Assembly: GCA_947568835.1 (NCBI GenBank)
Contig: OX387611.1
Coordinates: 10,291,850-10,355,849 of the forward strand
Reading direction: 5' to 3'
DNA length: 64,000 nucleotides
Source of the DNA: Protonemura montana
Lineage: Eukaryota; Arthropoda; Insecta; Plecoptera; Nemouridae
How positions within the stretch are numbered: the first letter of the stretch is position 1; every line of letters starts with the position of its first letter. The translations under genes and the position numbers were made by a program. The notes under the pieces were generated by a model. It did not search any database and was not told the DNA's origin. It saw nothing but the letters and a program-made list of their open reading frames with translations. Positions 24,401-34,862 of this stretch are shown here, in pieces.

Positions 24401-27400
24401 TTCGCCTTTGGCCATACCGTTTCGCTGTGGAAGTCCCGAAACCACCATATAGGCGTCGCCTATTGTCTCCACCTTGTACACATCATACTTTCGAATGCGT
24501 GCGTCGAACAGCCGGTAGAGGGTGTTGAGCATTGTCACCACCTCCATGGGCGAGCTGTTAGCCGAAAGCTGCGTGAAGCCAACCACGTCGCTGAAGTAGA
24601 TGGTCACCGACTCAAAGTTCTCGGCCGGAACCTTGGGAGTTATGAAACAGCATTGGGTCTACGAGTAGAGTTTCAGCACTTATGAAAAAACTGTCTCCGT
24701 GAACAATTCCGACGAATTAGAAACTACGCAGAGGAAAGTGGTAATCGCTATTTGGTGGCTCAATTTTGTTTGTCTCAGTGCCGAGACATTTGCAATACTT
24801 TTAAATGATCTTCAAAATGATACTCACCTAAACTATTGAAGCATCTTTATAATTAACCCGTGTCGATTTTTAAATATTAGACTCACTAGTAAAATTAATA
24901 ATTTAGCGGCCATTTTTCGTAACGATTGTTTAAAATTAGCTCTAAATTAGTATTTGGATGTAAAACTTAAGCACCCGACGGGCACCTGACCTAAGTTAAT
25001 CAACAAGTTTCAGACCAATAATTTGGCATCGGATTTGCAAAAACATACAGAATAATTTGTTAAATTTTCGCTTGTTCGCTTGCCTGCTGCTGTTGACGCA
25101 GCTGCTGGACCACAGCTGGGGGCAGCATTTGAAACAGCAGGCGGTCACTCTTGCGCCGTTCACTGCGCAGCTCAATTGTCCTGCGCACAAGACTTCCAGC
25201 GAACGCCTGGAAAACAACACAGTCATGGTTGATACCATATATGACTAAATCCCAATTAGATAGGCCTTAGACCAGTGCCAAAGGGACAAGGCTAAGTGGT
25301 GGCCAGTTCTTGGTGCTGTTGGACAGGAGCAGCCAACACAGTGTGTCAAAGGGACAAGGATAAGCGGTGGCCGGTCCTTGGTGCTGTTGTACAGGAGCAG
25401 CCAACACAGTGTGTCAAAGAGACAAGGCTAAGTGGTGGCCAGTTCTTGGTGCTGTTGGACAGGAGCAGCCAACACAGTGTGTCAAAGAGACAAGGCTAAG
25501 CGATGTCCGGTCCTTGGTGCTGTTGGACAGGAGCAGCCAACACAGTGTGTCAAAGGGACAAAGCTAAGCGGTGGCCGGTCCTTGGTGCTGTTGGACAGGA
25601 GCAGCCAACACAGTGTGTCAAAGGGACAAGGCTAAGCGGTGGACGGTCCTTGGTGCTGTTGGACAGGAGCAGCCAACACAGTGTGTCAAAGGGACAAGGC
25701 TAAGCGGTGACCGGTCCTTGGTGCTGTTGGACAGGAGCAGCCAACACAGTGTGTCAAAGAGACAAGGCTAAGCGGTGGCTGGTCCTTGGTGCTGTTGGAC
25801 AGGAGCAGCCAACACAGTGTGTCAAAGGGACAAGGCTAAGCGGTGACCGGTCCTTGGTGCTGTTGGACAGGAGCAGCCAACACAGTGTGTCAAAGAGACA
25901 AGGCTAAGCGGTGGCTGGTCCTTGGTGCTGTTGGACAGGAGCAGCCAACACAGTGTGTCAAAGAGACAAGGCTAAGCGGTGGCTGGTCCTTGGTGCTGTT
26001 GGACAGGAGCAGCCAACACAGTGTGTCAAAGAGACAAGACTAAGCGGTGGCCGGTCCTTGGTGCTATTGCACAGGAGCAGCCAACACAGTGTGTCAAAGG
26101 GACAAGGCTAAGCATTGGGTGGTCCTTGGTGCTGTTGGACAGGAGCAGCCAACACAGTGTGTCAAAGGGACAAGGCTAAGTAGTGGAAAATGCTGTACCT
26201 GGATCGTGTGAGTAGCGTTCCTCACGAGGAGGATGATGATCGGCGAGATGACAACCACGATGGCAAGCAACAAAATGGCCACCGCCTTCTGATGACTGGC
26301 CGCTGATATCTCTTTCTTTACCTCCTCGCTGAAACGTCGAACAATTTTCTTAATTACCAGTATGTAGTACCAGTGTTAGAAATGAACACCAATGAAGCAC
26401 AGTTAGAAAGTAGCTTATTAGTTGATTAAATATATTTTGACTTGTTATTAGATGAGCGTAGCAAGCATAGCGAAGACCATATATGATAACCCAATTTTTT
26501 TTCTTAATAAAGTTAGTTTGCTCATTCCAAGGTGTCTCGTTTTTTCCCTAATTTAGCTTCTTTTGAAGATTGATATACTTTTCTTTGGTATTTGTAGTAA
26601 TGGAAATGCACCATCCGCTACCAGCTACCACAACCATACTTGTTGCTTACTCGTTTGCTCAGCAGGCCGTTTAACATCAGCGCTGGGTCTCTGACTGAAC
26701 CAATAAATCCAATCGTTTTAATCATCAGCTTATATTCTCAACAAGTTATCAGTTCCGCTAGCCCAGGGTCATGTTCCGCTAGCTTAGGGTTATGTTCCGC
26801 TAACCTGATCATGTTTCGCATCTGGTCTTGATAGGCCCTGAGCTCACCCAGGTATACCATCATCGTCACGTAGTACACCTCGGCCACCGCTAGATCGGGA
26901 CTCTGCGGCGTGTTCTTCAAAATCTCCCGATTCCTGGTGGCAACAGTTTGAACTTTAGACTGGGCTGGGCGTATGATAAGTGTCATTTGATTCGTGGTTT
27001 TTTATTCACCGTTAAATATGTTTTCATACTTTTAAATGTATTTAAGCATGTATTTTTACAAGCATTTAAATTTTTTGTTTACTAAATTGTCTATTTATTG
27101 ATTGATTAATTCCTTCCTTTGTGGACTATTCAATTTACAAATATTTCATTTATATATATTCTATTTATAACTCATTTCTATTCATATTTATTGTGACATG
27201 TTTGCAACAATTGAAACATGTTTCTGGATTACAATACATTCTTTTTACTTTCTACCACACCAGTGAAAGAATGATTGGGGGCTCAGTCAAGACTTCCCTA
27301 AATGGCTTTGTCTAAGGAAGTCTACATCAATAAGGATTTGGCAGGATTAAAAAAATGAATGAAGAAAGGAAATTGGAAAGACTGTTTAAAACCCAGCTCA

Positions 27401-30400
27401 AAAAGCGCTTCTCTGTTCGGGAGAGAGGTTGGAGGGATGAAAGTTAAGCAACACTGCGCTGAGTCAGGTATTGGATGGGTGACCATCATACACATGACCA
27501 GTTCTGTTCGGGAGAGAGGTTGGAGGGATGAAAGTTAGTACAGCAACTTCACTCGCCTTGCTTATCAACCTCTCGACAGCATGGATTTGTGGAGGAATCC
27601 TGTTGTTCACGTTGTACCGTCCTTCGGAAGGGACGTTTAGCCGGTTGTCCCTTTGGTGTTCTTCGACAGGAGTAGGCTACTTGCCGACACCGGGTTTCCC
27701 CTCCTCCCTTCTAGGCTAGGTAAGGTTCATCATCATCCACTCATTCACCGACGCCATTAGACAAGTGTCACATGGCCAGATTTCAAAAAAATATATTGTA
27801 TAACCCAAATAATCAATCAAATAGCACTTCTAGTGAAATTTTACTCACCAAGTAGTGACGTTAGCGACATATTGGTTCATCTTCAAGAATCTGGCATGTC
27901 GAGCTCGTATCGCCACCGAGTATTGCTGCACTGCCACGAAGTAGTCTTGAGCTAGTGCATCGTGGCGGACGAAGCTTGCGAATCCGTCCACACCGAGGCG
28001 CCCTCGACCGTAGAAATAGATACCGTAGACGGTGGCGATACTTTGATGTTCAACCGTGTTGAGCATGTTGTTGTAAGCGATCAGCAGCCTGAAAAGAGTG
28101 ACCATTTGTTACAAAGTTTTAATTTTTCAGTACTTTTCACAACTTTAAATTTCAGGACAATTTTTACATTTTCAAACAAATTTAAAAATATTCTTAATTT
28201 AGCATGCCTTTTATTCAGTACAGAAATTTTTAAAATTTTAAATGACGTAGACGACATTTCCATTGGTTAGGTTAGGTTAGGTTAGGTTAGGTTAGGTTAG
28301 GTTAGGTTAGGTTAGGTTAGGTTAGGTTAGGTTAGGTTAGGTTAGGTTAGGTTAGGTTAGGTTAGGTTAGGTTAGGTGAGGTTAGGTTAGGTTAGGTTAG
28401 GTTAGGTTAGGTTAGGTTAGGTAAACTGACTTGTCTAATTGTACATGGTGAAATGGTGCAATAAAGAAACTTGAAACTTGAAACTGTGCCTTTATCAATT
28501 TAGAGAGAAAAGAATGTGATAAATGAAACAGCCAAAAGGTCAACCAACAATTATCTCTTATCATGGCCTGCCACTCTCGCTCGGTACGTAACGTACCTAC
28601 TATTATGATTATTTTTTGTGGTGTTTAACGACGCACTGTTTTGACATCTGGCCATGTGGCACTGGTCTAATGGCGTCGGTGAATGAGTGGATGATGATGA
28701 CGATGATGTTGAACCTAACCTAGCCTAGAAGGGAGGAGGGGAAACCCGGTGCCGGCACGTAGCCTACTCCTGTCGAAGACCACCAAGGGGACCACCGGCT
28801 CAACGTCCCTTCCAAAGGACGGTACAACGCGAACAACAGGATTCCTCCACAAATCCATGCTGTCGAGAGGTTGATAAGCAAGGCGAGTGAAGTTGCTGTA
28901 CTAACTTTCATCCCTCCAACCTCTCTCCCGAACAGAACTGGTCATGTGTATGATGGTCACACATCCAATACCTGACCCGTCGCAGTGTTGCTTTACGTCA
29001 ATGATCTAACGAGAACCGGTGTTTCCAACACGCCAAACCATTCGGTTTGCACCTACTCTTCTTCTACCTTTCCAATAAACATATTCGTTATCCCAGCCTT
29101 TTGGAAAATTACAAATCAACAAAAAAATATTTCTTAACTTACCGCCAGACACCGCTAGCTGAAGTGTTCCCGACAACTAGCGCCATCTGTTTGAGAAGGA
29201 ACGTAGTCAAACTCTTATACCATCGGATCTCATTTGACGTGAAATTTCCAACCCATGTAGAGTGGCGTCTGCAATACGAAAGAAAACTGGTTTTATTGAT
29301 TATTGGGGTTGAGCGTCACACTGTTTTGACAACGGGATTTGTGGCACTAGACTAATGGCGTCGGTGAATGAGTGGATGATGATCTAGTTGAGAAGAAATG
29401 AGAGGAAACCCGGTGCCGGCACGTAGCCTACTCCTGTCGAAGAGCACTGAGGGGACCACCGGCTTAACGTCCCTTCCAAAGTACGGTACAACGCGAACAA
29501 CAGGATTCCTCCACAAATCTATGCTGTCGAGAGGTTGATAAGCAAGACGAGTGAAGTTGTTGTACTAACTTTCATCCCTCCAACCTCTCTCCCGAACAGA
29601 ACTGGTCATGTGTATGATGGTCACCCATTTAATACCTGACTCAGCGCAGTGTTGCTTAACTTTCATCCCTCCAACCTCTCTCCCGAACAGAACTGGTCAT
29701 GTGTATGATGGTCACCCATTTAATACCTGACTCAGCGCAGTGTTGCTTAACTTTCATCCCTCCAACCTCTCTCCCGAACAGAACTGGTCATGTGTATGAT
29801 GGTCACCCACCCAATACCTGACCCAGCGCAGAGTTGCTTTACTTTAATCCCTCCAACCTCTCTCCCGAACAGAACTGGTCATGTGTATGATGGTCACACA
29901 TCCAATACCTGACTCAGCGCAGTGTTGCTTAACTTTAATCCCTCCAACCTCTCTCCCGAACAGAACTGGTCATGTGTATGATGGTCACCCATCCAATACC
30001 TGACTCAGCATAGTGTTGCTTAACTTTAATCCCTCCAACCTCTCTCCCGAACAGAACTGGTCATGTGTATGATGGTCACCCATCCAATACCTGACTCAGC
30101 GTAGTGATGCTTAACTTTCATCCCTCCAACCTCTCTCCCGAACAGAACTGGTCATGTGTATGATGGTCACCCATTTAATACCTGACTCAGCGCAGTGTTG
30201 CTTAACTTTCATCCCTCCAACCTCTCTCCCGAACAGAACTGGTCATGTGTATGATGGTCACCCACCCAATACCTGACCCAGCGCAGAGTTGCTTTACTTT
30301 AATCCCTCCAACCTCTCTCCCGAACAGAACTGGTCATGTGTATGATGGTCACACATCCAATACCTGACTCAGCGCAGTGTTGCTTAACTTTAATCCCTCC

Positions 30401-33400
30401 AACCTCTCTCCCGAACAGAACTGGTCATGTGTATGATGGTCACCCATCCAATACCTGACTCAGCATAGTGTTGCTTAACTTTAATCCCTCCAACCTCTCT
30501 CCCGAACAGAACTGGTCATGTGTATGATGGTCACCCATCCAATACCTGACTCAGCGTAGTGATGCTTAACTTTCATCCCTCCAACCTCTCTCCCGAACAG
30601 AACTGGTCATGTGTATGATGGTCACACATCCAATACCTGACTCAGCGCAGTGTTGCTTAACTTTCATCCCTCCAACCTCTCTCCCGAACAGAACTGGTCA
30701 TGTGTATGATGGTCACCCACCCAATACCTGACCCAGCGCAGTGTTGCTTTACTTTAATCCCTCCAACCTCTCTCCCGAACAGAACTGGTCATGTGTATGA
30801 TGGTCACCCATCCAATACCTGACTCAGCGTAGTGATGCTTAACTTTCATCCCTCCAACCTCTCTCCCGAACAGAACTGGTCATGTGTATGATGGTCACAC
30901 ATACAATACCTGACTCAGCGCAGTGTTGCTTAACTTTAATCCCTCCAACCTCTCTCCCGAACAGAACTGGTCATGTGTATGATGGTCACCCATCCAATAC
31001 CTGACTCAGCGTAGTGTTGCTTAACTTTAATCCCTCCAACCTCTCTTCCGAACAGAACTTGTCATTTGTATATGATTCCAAGATCCTGGCCGTGTAGTGT
31101 TTGTGTAGTTCTTGCTTATTTTAACACTTACGTCATCTCGAAAACTCTCCCCCGTTCGCGGCTATCCGGAGAAGAAAGACGAGACGTTTTTTTCTTACAA
31201 GTACAAGCAATATTTAAGAACCAAAATATTGGAAAAAAGGACAACAATTTGGTAAAAACAAAACAAATACCAAAAAAAAAATTTCAGAGTCAAATTGCGC
31301 ATTCATTTGTAAACCACTTCCCTTAAACCACTCACCAAAAGTTTTGCAAATGGCTTTTAAATCGGTTTACATCACTGAGGACGCCGCTATATACGTTCAA
31401 GTCGAGCCTCGAAAGCGAGTCGTTGGTGGCGCTGAATGCGGCGTGGAGGCTGGAACTAAAATATCATTGGTATATTGAAGGTCCTAGGTTCGATCATGGT
31501 GGCCGACTATCCTGGTAGTGAGAGTGCAATGTCCTCCTAAGGTCCCAGGTTCGTTCCTGGTGGCCGGCTATCCTGGTAGTGATAGTGCAAATGTCTGTCT
31601 TGCATTCGGGAGGTCCCAGGTTCGATCCTGGTGACCGGCTATCCTGGTAGTGAGAGCGCCATGTCTGCCTTGCATAGGGTAGGTCCCAGGTTTGATCCTG
31701 GTGTCCAGCTATCTTGGTAGTGAGAGCGCCAAGTCTGCCTTGCATCCAGAAGGTCCCAGGTTCGATCCTGGTGGCCGGCTATCCTGGTAGTGAGAGCGCC
31801 ATGTCTGCCTTGCATTCGGGAGGTCCCAGGTTCAATCCTGGTGGTCGGCTATCCTGGTAGTGAGAGCGCCATGTCTGCCTTGCATTCTGAAGGTCCCAGA
31901 TTCGATCCTGGTGGCCAGCTATCCTGGTAGTGAGAGCGCCATGACTGCCTTGCATTCGGGAGGTCCTAGGCTCGATCCTAGTGGCCGGCTACCCTGGTAG
32001 TGAGAGCGCCATGTCTGCCTTGCATTCGGGAGGTCCCAGGTTCGATCCTGGTGGCCGGCTATCCTGGTAGTGAGAGCGCCATGTCTGCCTTGCATTCTGA
32101 AGGTCCCAGATTCGATCCTGGTGGCCAGCTATCCTGGTAGTGAGAGCGCCATGACTGCCTTGCATTCGGGAGGTCCTAGGCTCGATCCTAGTGGCCGGCT
32201 ACCCTGGTAGTGAGAGCGCCATGTCTGCCTTGCATAGGGTAGGTCCCAGGTTCGATCCTGGTGGCCGGCTATCCTGGTAGTGAGAGCGCCATGTCTGCCT
32301 TGCATTCGGGAGGTCCCAGGTTCAATCCTGGTGGCCGGCTATCCTGGTAGTGAGAGCGCCAAGTCTGCCTTGCATTCGAGAGGTCCCAGGTTTGGTCCTC
32401 GTGGCTGGCTGTCCTGGTAGTGAGAGCGCCAAGTCTGCCTTGCATTCGAGAGGTCCCAGGTTTGGTCCTCGTGGCTGGCTATCCTGGTAGTGAGAGCGCC
32501 ATGTCTGCCTTGCATTCGGGAGGTCCCAGGTTCGATCCTGGTGGCCGGCTATCCTGGTAGTGAGAGCGCCATGTCTGCCTTGCATTCGGGAGGTCCCAGG
32601 TTCAATCCTGGTGGTCGGCTATCCTAGTAGTGAGAGCGTCATGTCTGCCTTGCATTCGGGAGGTCCCAGGTTCGATCCTGGTGGCCGGCTATCCTGGTAG
32701 TGAGAGCGCCATGTCTGCCTTGCATTCAGAAGGTCCCAGGTTCGATCCTGGTGGCCGGCTATCCTGGTAGTGAGAGCGCCATGTCTGCCTTGCATTCAGA
32801 AGGTTCCTAGGTTCGATCCTGGTGGCCGGCTATCCTGGTAGTGAGAGCGCCATGTCTGCCTTGCATTCAGGAGGTCCCAGGTTCGATCCTGGTGGCCGGC
32901 TATCCTGGTAGTGAGAGCGCCATGTCTGCCTTGCATTCAGAAGGTCCCAGGTTCGATCCTGGTGGCCGGCTATCCTGGTAGTGAGAGCGCCATGTCTGCC
33001 ATGCATTCGGTAAGTTAACAATATAGACGAACATGACAAATGTGTTAACTCTTACATGTTCGAGCTTTCGGTGAAAATGAAGTGAGCGACTTTTGCCCGT
33101 TCTTGCTGGACAAGGGTGAGCACCTGAACCACCCCCTCCATCTGGCTAATCTGCAAAACAAGACAGGATATATATGTCCTGTATATTGGATACCTTGCAG
33201 GTGGCTTTGTTAGTTTATGTTCTTAGTAGCGAAAAGTAAAGACATTTTTGTTAAATTTCAGTTAAAAAACGCCAAATTTAAACTTTTAAATAATGTTTAC
33301 ATTTGAAGTTAAATTTGTGTAATTTGTGTAATTTTTTTTTATGTTTAAGCAATTGGCTTATTTCACCTGCAATTAAAATTGAGTTTCCAAAGAATTGCAA

Positions 33401-34420
33401 TAAATAGTCTTTACCATAGGTGGGCGCATGCAAGAGGTCAGTAAAAGTAACATTTAGGTTTTTTTTTCATATTTTTGGGAGCTGCATCAGGGAAAATTTC
33501 ATTTCAATTTATTTATAAAACAGATTTTATTTATTTGGCTTATGAGCAATTCATTTATAACGTATTGTATTTTTTTTTAGCGGCAAGTGCACGACATTTT
33601 GAGGTGGTAACATTTTTGTTCGGTTTAGATGATATTTTTGTAGCAAATCAATGTGTTTTGGGTAATTGAGCAAAGATAACAGTCACAAAAGCTTAATTCG
33701 TGCATACAATACAATATCGAAAGACATTCGTGAAACAGATTTGTGAAAAATAATAGTTGAAAATTTCTTGTACTGGAACTTGTACTGGAGCGGTGTTTGC
33801 CCACCGTTGGTCAGTGAATTTGTCCATCAAAATTGATCAACTTCACATGCCTTTTCTATTTAAGTTGTTAGTAGAAAATTCTTAAATTTTTTGTGGGTAT
33901 AATATTTTTGGAATGAACCAAATGCTTAAAAAAGCAAGGGATAAGTAATTTTTTTTCAAGTTTAATTTATCAAGAATAAAGAGATAAAAGTATAGTTTGA
34001 AGTAAAATAAAAACATTTTCAATTGGCTGTCCATGTATGTATGTATAATGAGATAAACAAAACGATTTCATCTAGTTCATAGAGAAAATTCTGGAAAGAT
34101 TTTCAACAGCTCACTTTAGTTCCGATTTCCATTGCCGCATTATTCGCCAGTGTCACCTGTGCCATGGTCCAACAGTTCTGCACGAGCAGCGCCAGTATCG
34201 GAATGAACGGCAGCGTCATCATCTGGCAGAGGTGGATCCTTCGGCCGCCGATTGAATCGGGAATTATTCGAAAGCACCCGCTCTTGATTGGGAGAAGCGC
34301 TATGTCGTTTGCCTCGGTCGAATAGTAGCTGCCTTGAGAACTGTTGACCTGATCTGTGGCTCGAGGGTGAATCTCTTCGGGTTGTGGTTCGCTTTGTTGG
34401 TCGAATGGTTCGGAGCGCAT
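21468..34420 (-). CDS. NIT-domain membrane guanylyl cyclase (cyclase A), 11 exons
   Basis: Exons in order: 34115-34420, 33056-33150, 29143-29268, 27849-28088, 26805-26933, 26199-26328, 25084-25206, 24418-24631, 23427-23645, 22906-22997, 21468-21605. Together they give exactly 604 codons (603 aa). Residues 67-89 form a first membrane segment, about 90-300 a nitrate/nitrite-sensing (NIT) type domain, 315-335 a second membrane segment, 343-383 a signalling helix (LLFQMLPP), and 384-580 the class III cyclase domain. Catalytic features are present: metal aspartates D398 and D442, guanine-selecting E438 (KVETIGD) and C510 (RYCLFGD), and N517/R521. It should make cGMP from GTP at a membrane. The intron after the exon at 25084-25206 starts with GC (CAG|GCAAGC), a GC-AG intron. 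A further exon-like block at 31336-31455 is listed separately. Start codon: first ATG after an upstream in-frame stop. Introns are loaded with repeats. Confidence 0.92.
21630..22410. repeat. 87-bp minisatellite, ~9 copies
   Basis: Unit contains GATGAACTGCCCGATGCCGG and CCCTTGTTTCACCCACACAT. Period 87 (e.g. 21681 to 21768) is a multiple of three, giving spurious open frames on both strands. It lies in the last intron of cyclase A, ~25 bp before the last exon's acceptor. Confidence 0.93.
22440..22820 (+). mobile_element. Diverged 5S-SINE copy
   Basis: Carries the head (GAGATCACCGAAGTTAAGC, GGTAATGGATGGGTTACC) and the body with several small deletions. One of the older copies by eye. In the last intron of cyclase A. 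Confidence 0.8.
23817..24003 (+). mobile_element. 5S-SINE copy cut short by a 43-bp array
   Basis: Head and first part of the body are present up to CTCTCGACAGCATG, where the sequence passes directly into the 43-bp E-box array. The two share CATG at the junction. In an intron of cyclase A. Confidence 0.8.
24000..24402 (+). repeat. 43-bp E-box minisatellite, ~9 copies
   Basis: Same unit as at 18175. It fills the interval between the truncated SINE and the cyclase A exon at 24418-24631, ending only ~16 bp from that exon's donor site. Confidence 0.93.
25268..26186 (+). repeat. 68-bp minisatellite, ~13 copies
   Basis: Unit GGCCGGTCCTTGGTGCTGTT plus GGACAGGAGCAGCCAACACA plus GTGTGTCAAAGGGACAAGGC plus TAAGCGGT. 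The first half resembles the SINE body (TAAGCCGGTGGTCCCCTTGG then TGCTCTTCGACAGGAGTAG). The left edge (TTAGACCAGTGCC) also matches the SINE 3' part. The array lies in a cyclase A intron, ending ~13 bp from the donor of the transmembrane exon. Confidence 0.93.
27413..27800 (+). mobile_element. 5S-SINE copy
   Basis: Begins in a head/body unit, contains one tandem 91-bp duplication, then a full body and a tail near 27800. In an intron of cyclase A, antisense to the gene. Confidence 0.88.
28264..28423. repeat. Interstitial arthropod telomere repeat (TTAGG)n
   Basis: About 32 uninterrupted GGTTA units with one variant (GGTGA). The (TTAGG)n motif is the arthropod telomere repeat. It lies inside an intron of cyclase A. 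Directly after it, GTGCAATAAAGAAACTTGAA with a (CTTGAAA)n end looks like the 3' tail of a non-LTR element. Confidence 0.97.
28613..29046 (-). mobile_element. Full-length 5S-SINE copy
   Basis: Tail, body and complete 5S-like head (ends CCAAACCATTCGGTT at ~29046) in one uninterrupted 430-bp copy. Good reference for the family. In an intron of cyclase A. Confidence 0.92.
29305..31065 (-). mobile_element. 5S-SINE copy expanded into a 91-bp satellite array
   Basis: SINE tail and body at 29305-29570, followed by about 16 head/body units of 91 bp. A 5-unit higher-order repeat is visible: the CCCATTTAAT variant unit recurs at 29715 and 30170 (455 bp = 5 x 91) with the same order of variants between. 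In an intron of cyclase A. Confidence 0.92.
31336..31455 (-). other. Candidate cassette exon of cyclase A (NIT domain)
   Basis: TTTTAG acceptor, 120-bp block (phase 2-2) and TTTTG|GTGAGT donor. It encodes about 39 residues fitting a NIT domain: [15 protein letters not shown], then [11 protein letters not shown]. Its phases fit between the exons at 33056-33150 and 29143-29268. However, its last two bases TG plus the first base A of the next exon make TGA, whereas skipping it keeps the frame open. It could be a regulated poison exon, a lesion, a sequencing error, or spliced to a different acceptor. Confidence 0.55.
31468..33012 (+). repeat. 70-bp tRNA-like satellite, ~22 copies
   Basis: Unit GCCGGCTATCCTGGTAGTGA plus GAGCGCCATGTCTGCCTTGC plus ATTCGGGAGGTCCCAGGTTC plus GATCCTGGTG. 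It has a box A-like start (GGTAGTGAGAGC), a box B (GGTTCGATCC) and a T-arm-like stem, at tRNA length. Spacing is exactly 70 bp (31611, 31681, 31751, 31821, 31891), with a 3-unit higher-order repeat (variant at 31941 and 32151). In an intron of cyclase A. Confidence 0.93.
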
Positions 34421-34862
34421 TTCTTCGGAAACTTGTATTCCTGTTCGTTGGATGTGTTTGGTAGAGATGATTTTGGATCCTTGGCTTTGTTGAAATCAAT
34501 GTCTTTAATTTTTTTCTGTTCTCTTTTACGAGTGAAACAGTTCGACTTATCTAAAATTGTAAGAAATAATGGGAATCAAAAATCATTTCATTTCATCGGT
34601 ACATGTCAGTCCAAGTGAATGATATATTTTGCTGCAAAAGTTATTTTTTTTAAGACAGAAAATAAATAGTACCTGACAGTCTTATAATGCCTATTTTATC
34701 ACCGTGCATGGATGATCATACATTTTTTAGTTGAACAGTGAACAAAGATATTGTAAAATTGCTTGGAGAAAATAGTAGTGTTTGAAATTACTTCGTAAAT
34801 AACAGCGATATTCTGATTGGTCAATTATTTGACAGATGTGTAGTGTATCATTTTGCTTACAA
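34421..34862. promoter_or_regulatory. Divergent promoter region, cyclase A / FOR20
   Basis: 442 bp separate the start codons of two diverging genes, so both 5' UTRs and promoters probably lie here. No TATA box or known motif was assigned. A short upstream exon of cyclase A within this interval cannot be excluded. Confidence 0.5.

Noticed and set aside
24341-24417. Extension of the cyclase A exon into the 43-bp array
   Set aside because: The frame stays open past the donor, but the next exon joins in phase from 24418 to give the conserved N-G-x-R-H-A-G sequence.
31468-33012. Cluster of functional tRNA genes
   Set aside because: Acceptor and anticodon stems do not pair properly and there are no terminators between units; it is a tRNA-like satellite.
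34140-34499. 119-codon minus-strand frame overlapping the cyclase A first exon
   Set aside because: Different frame, low-complexity Arg/Thr/Ser, while the other frame carries the membrane helix and joins the NIT exons.
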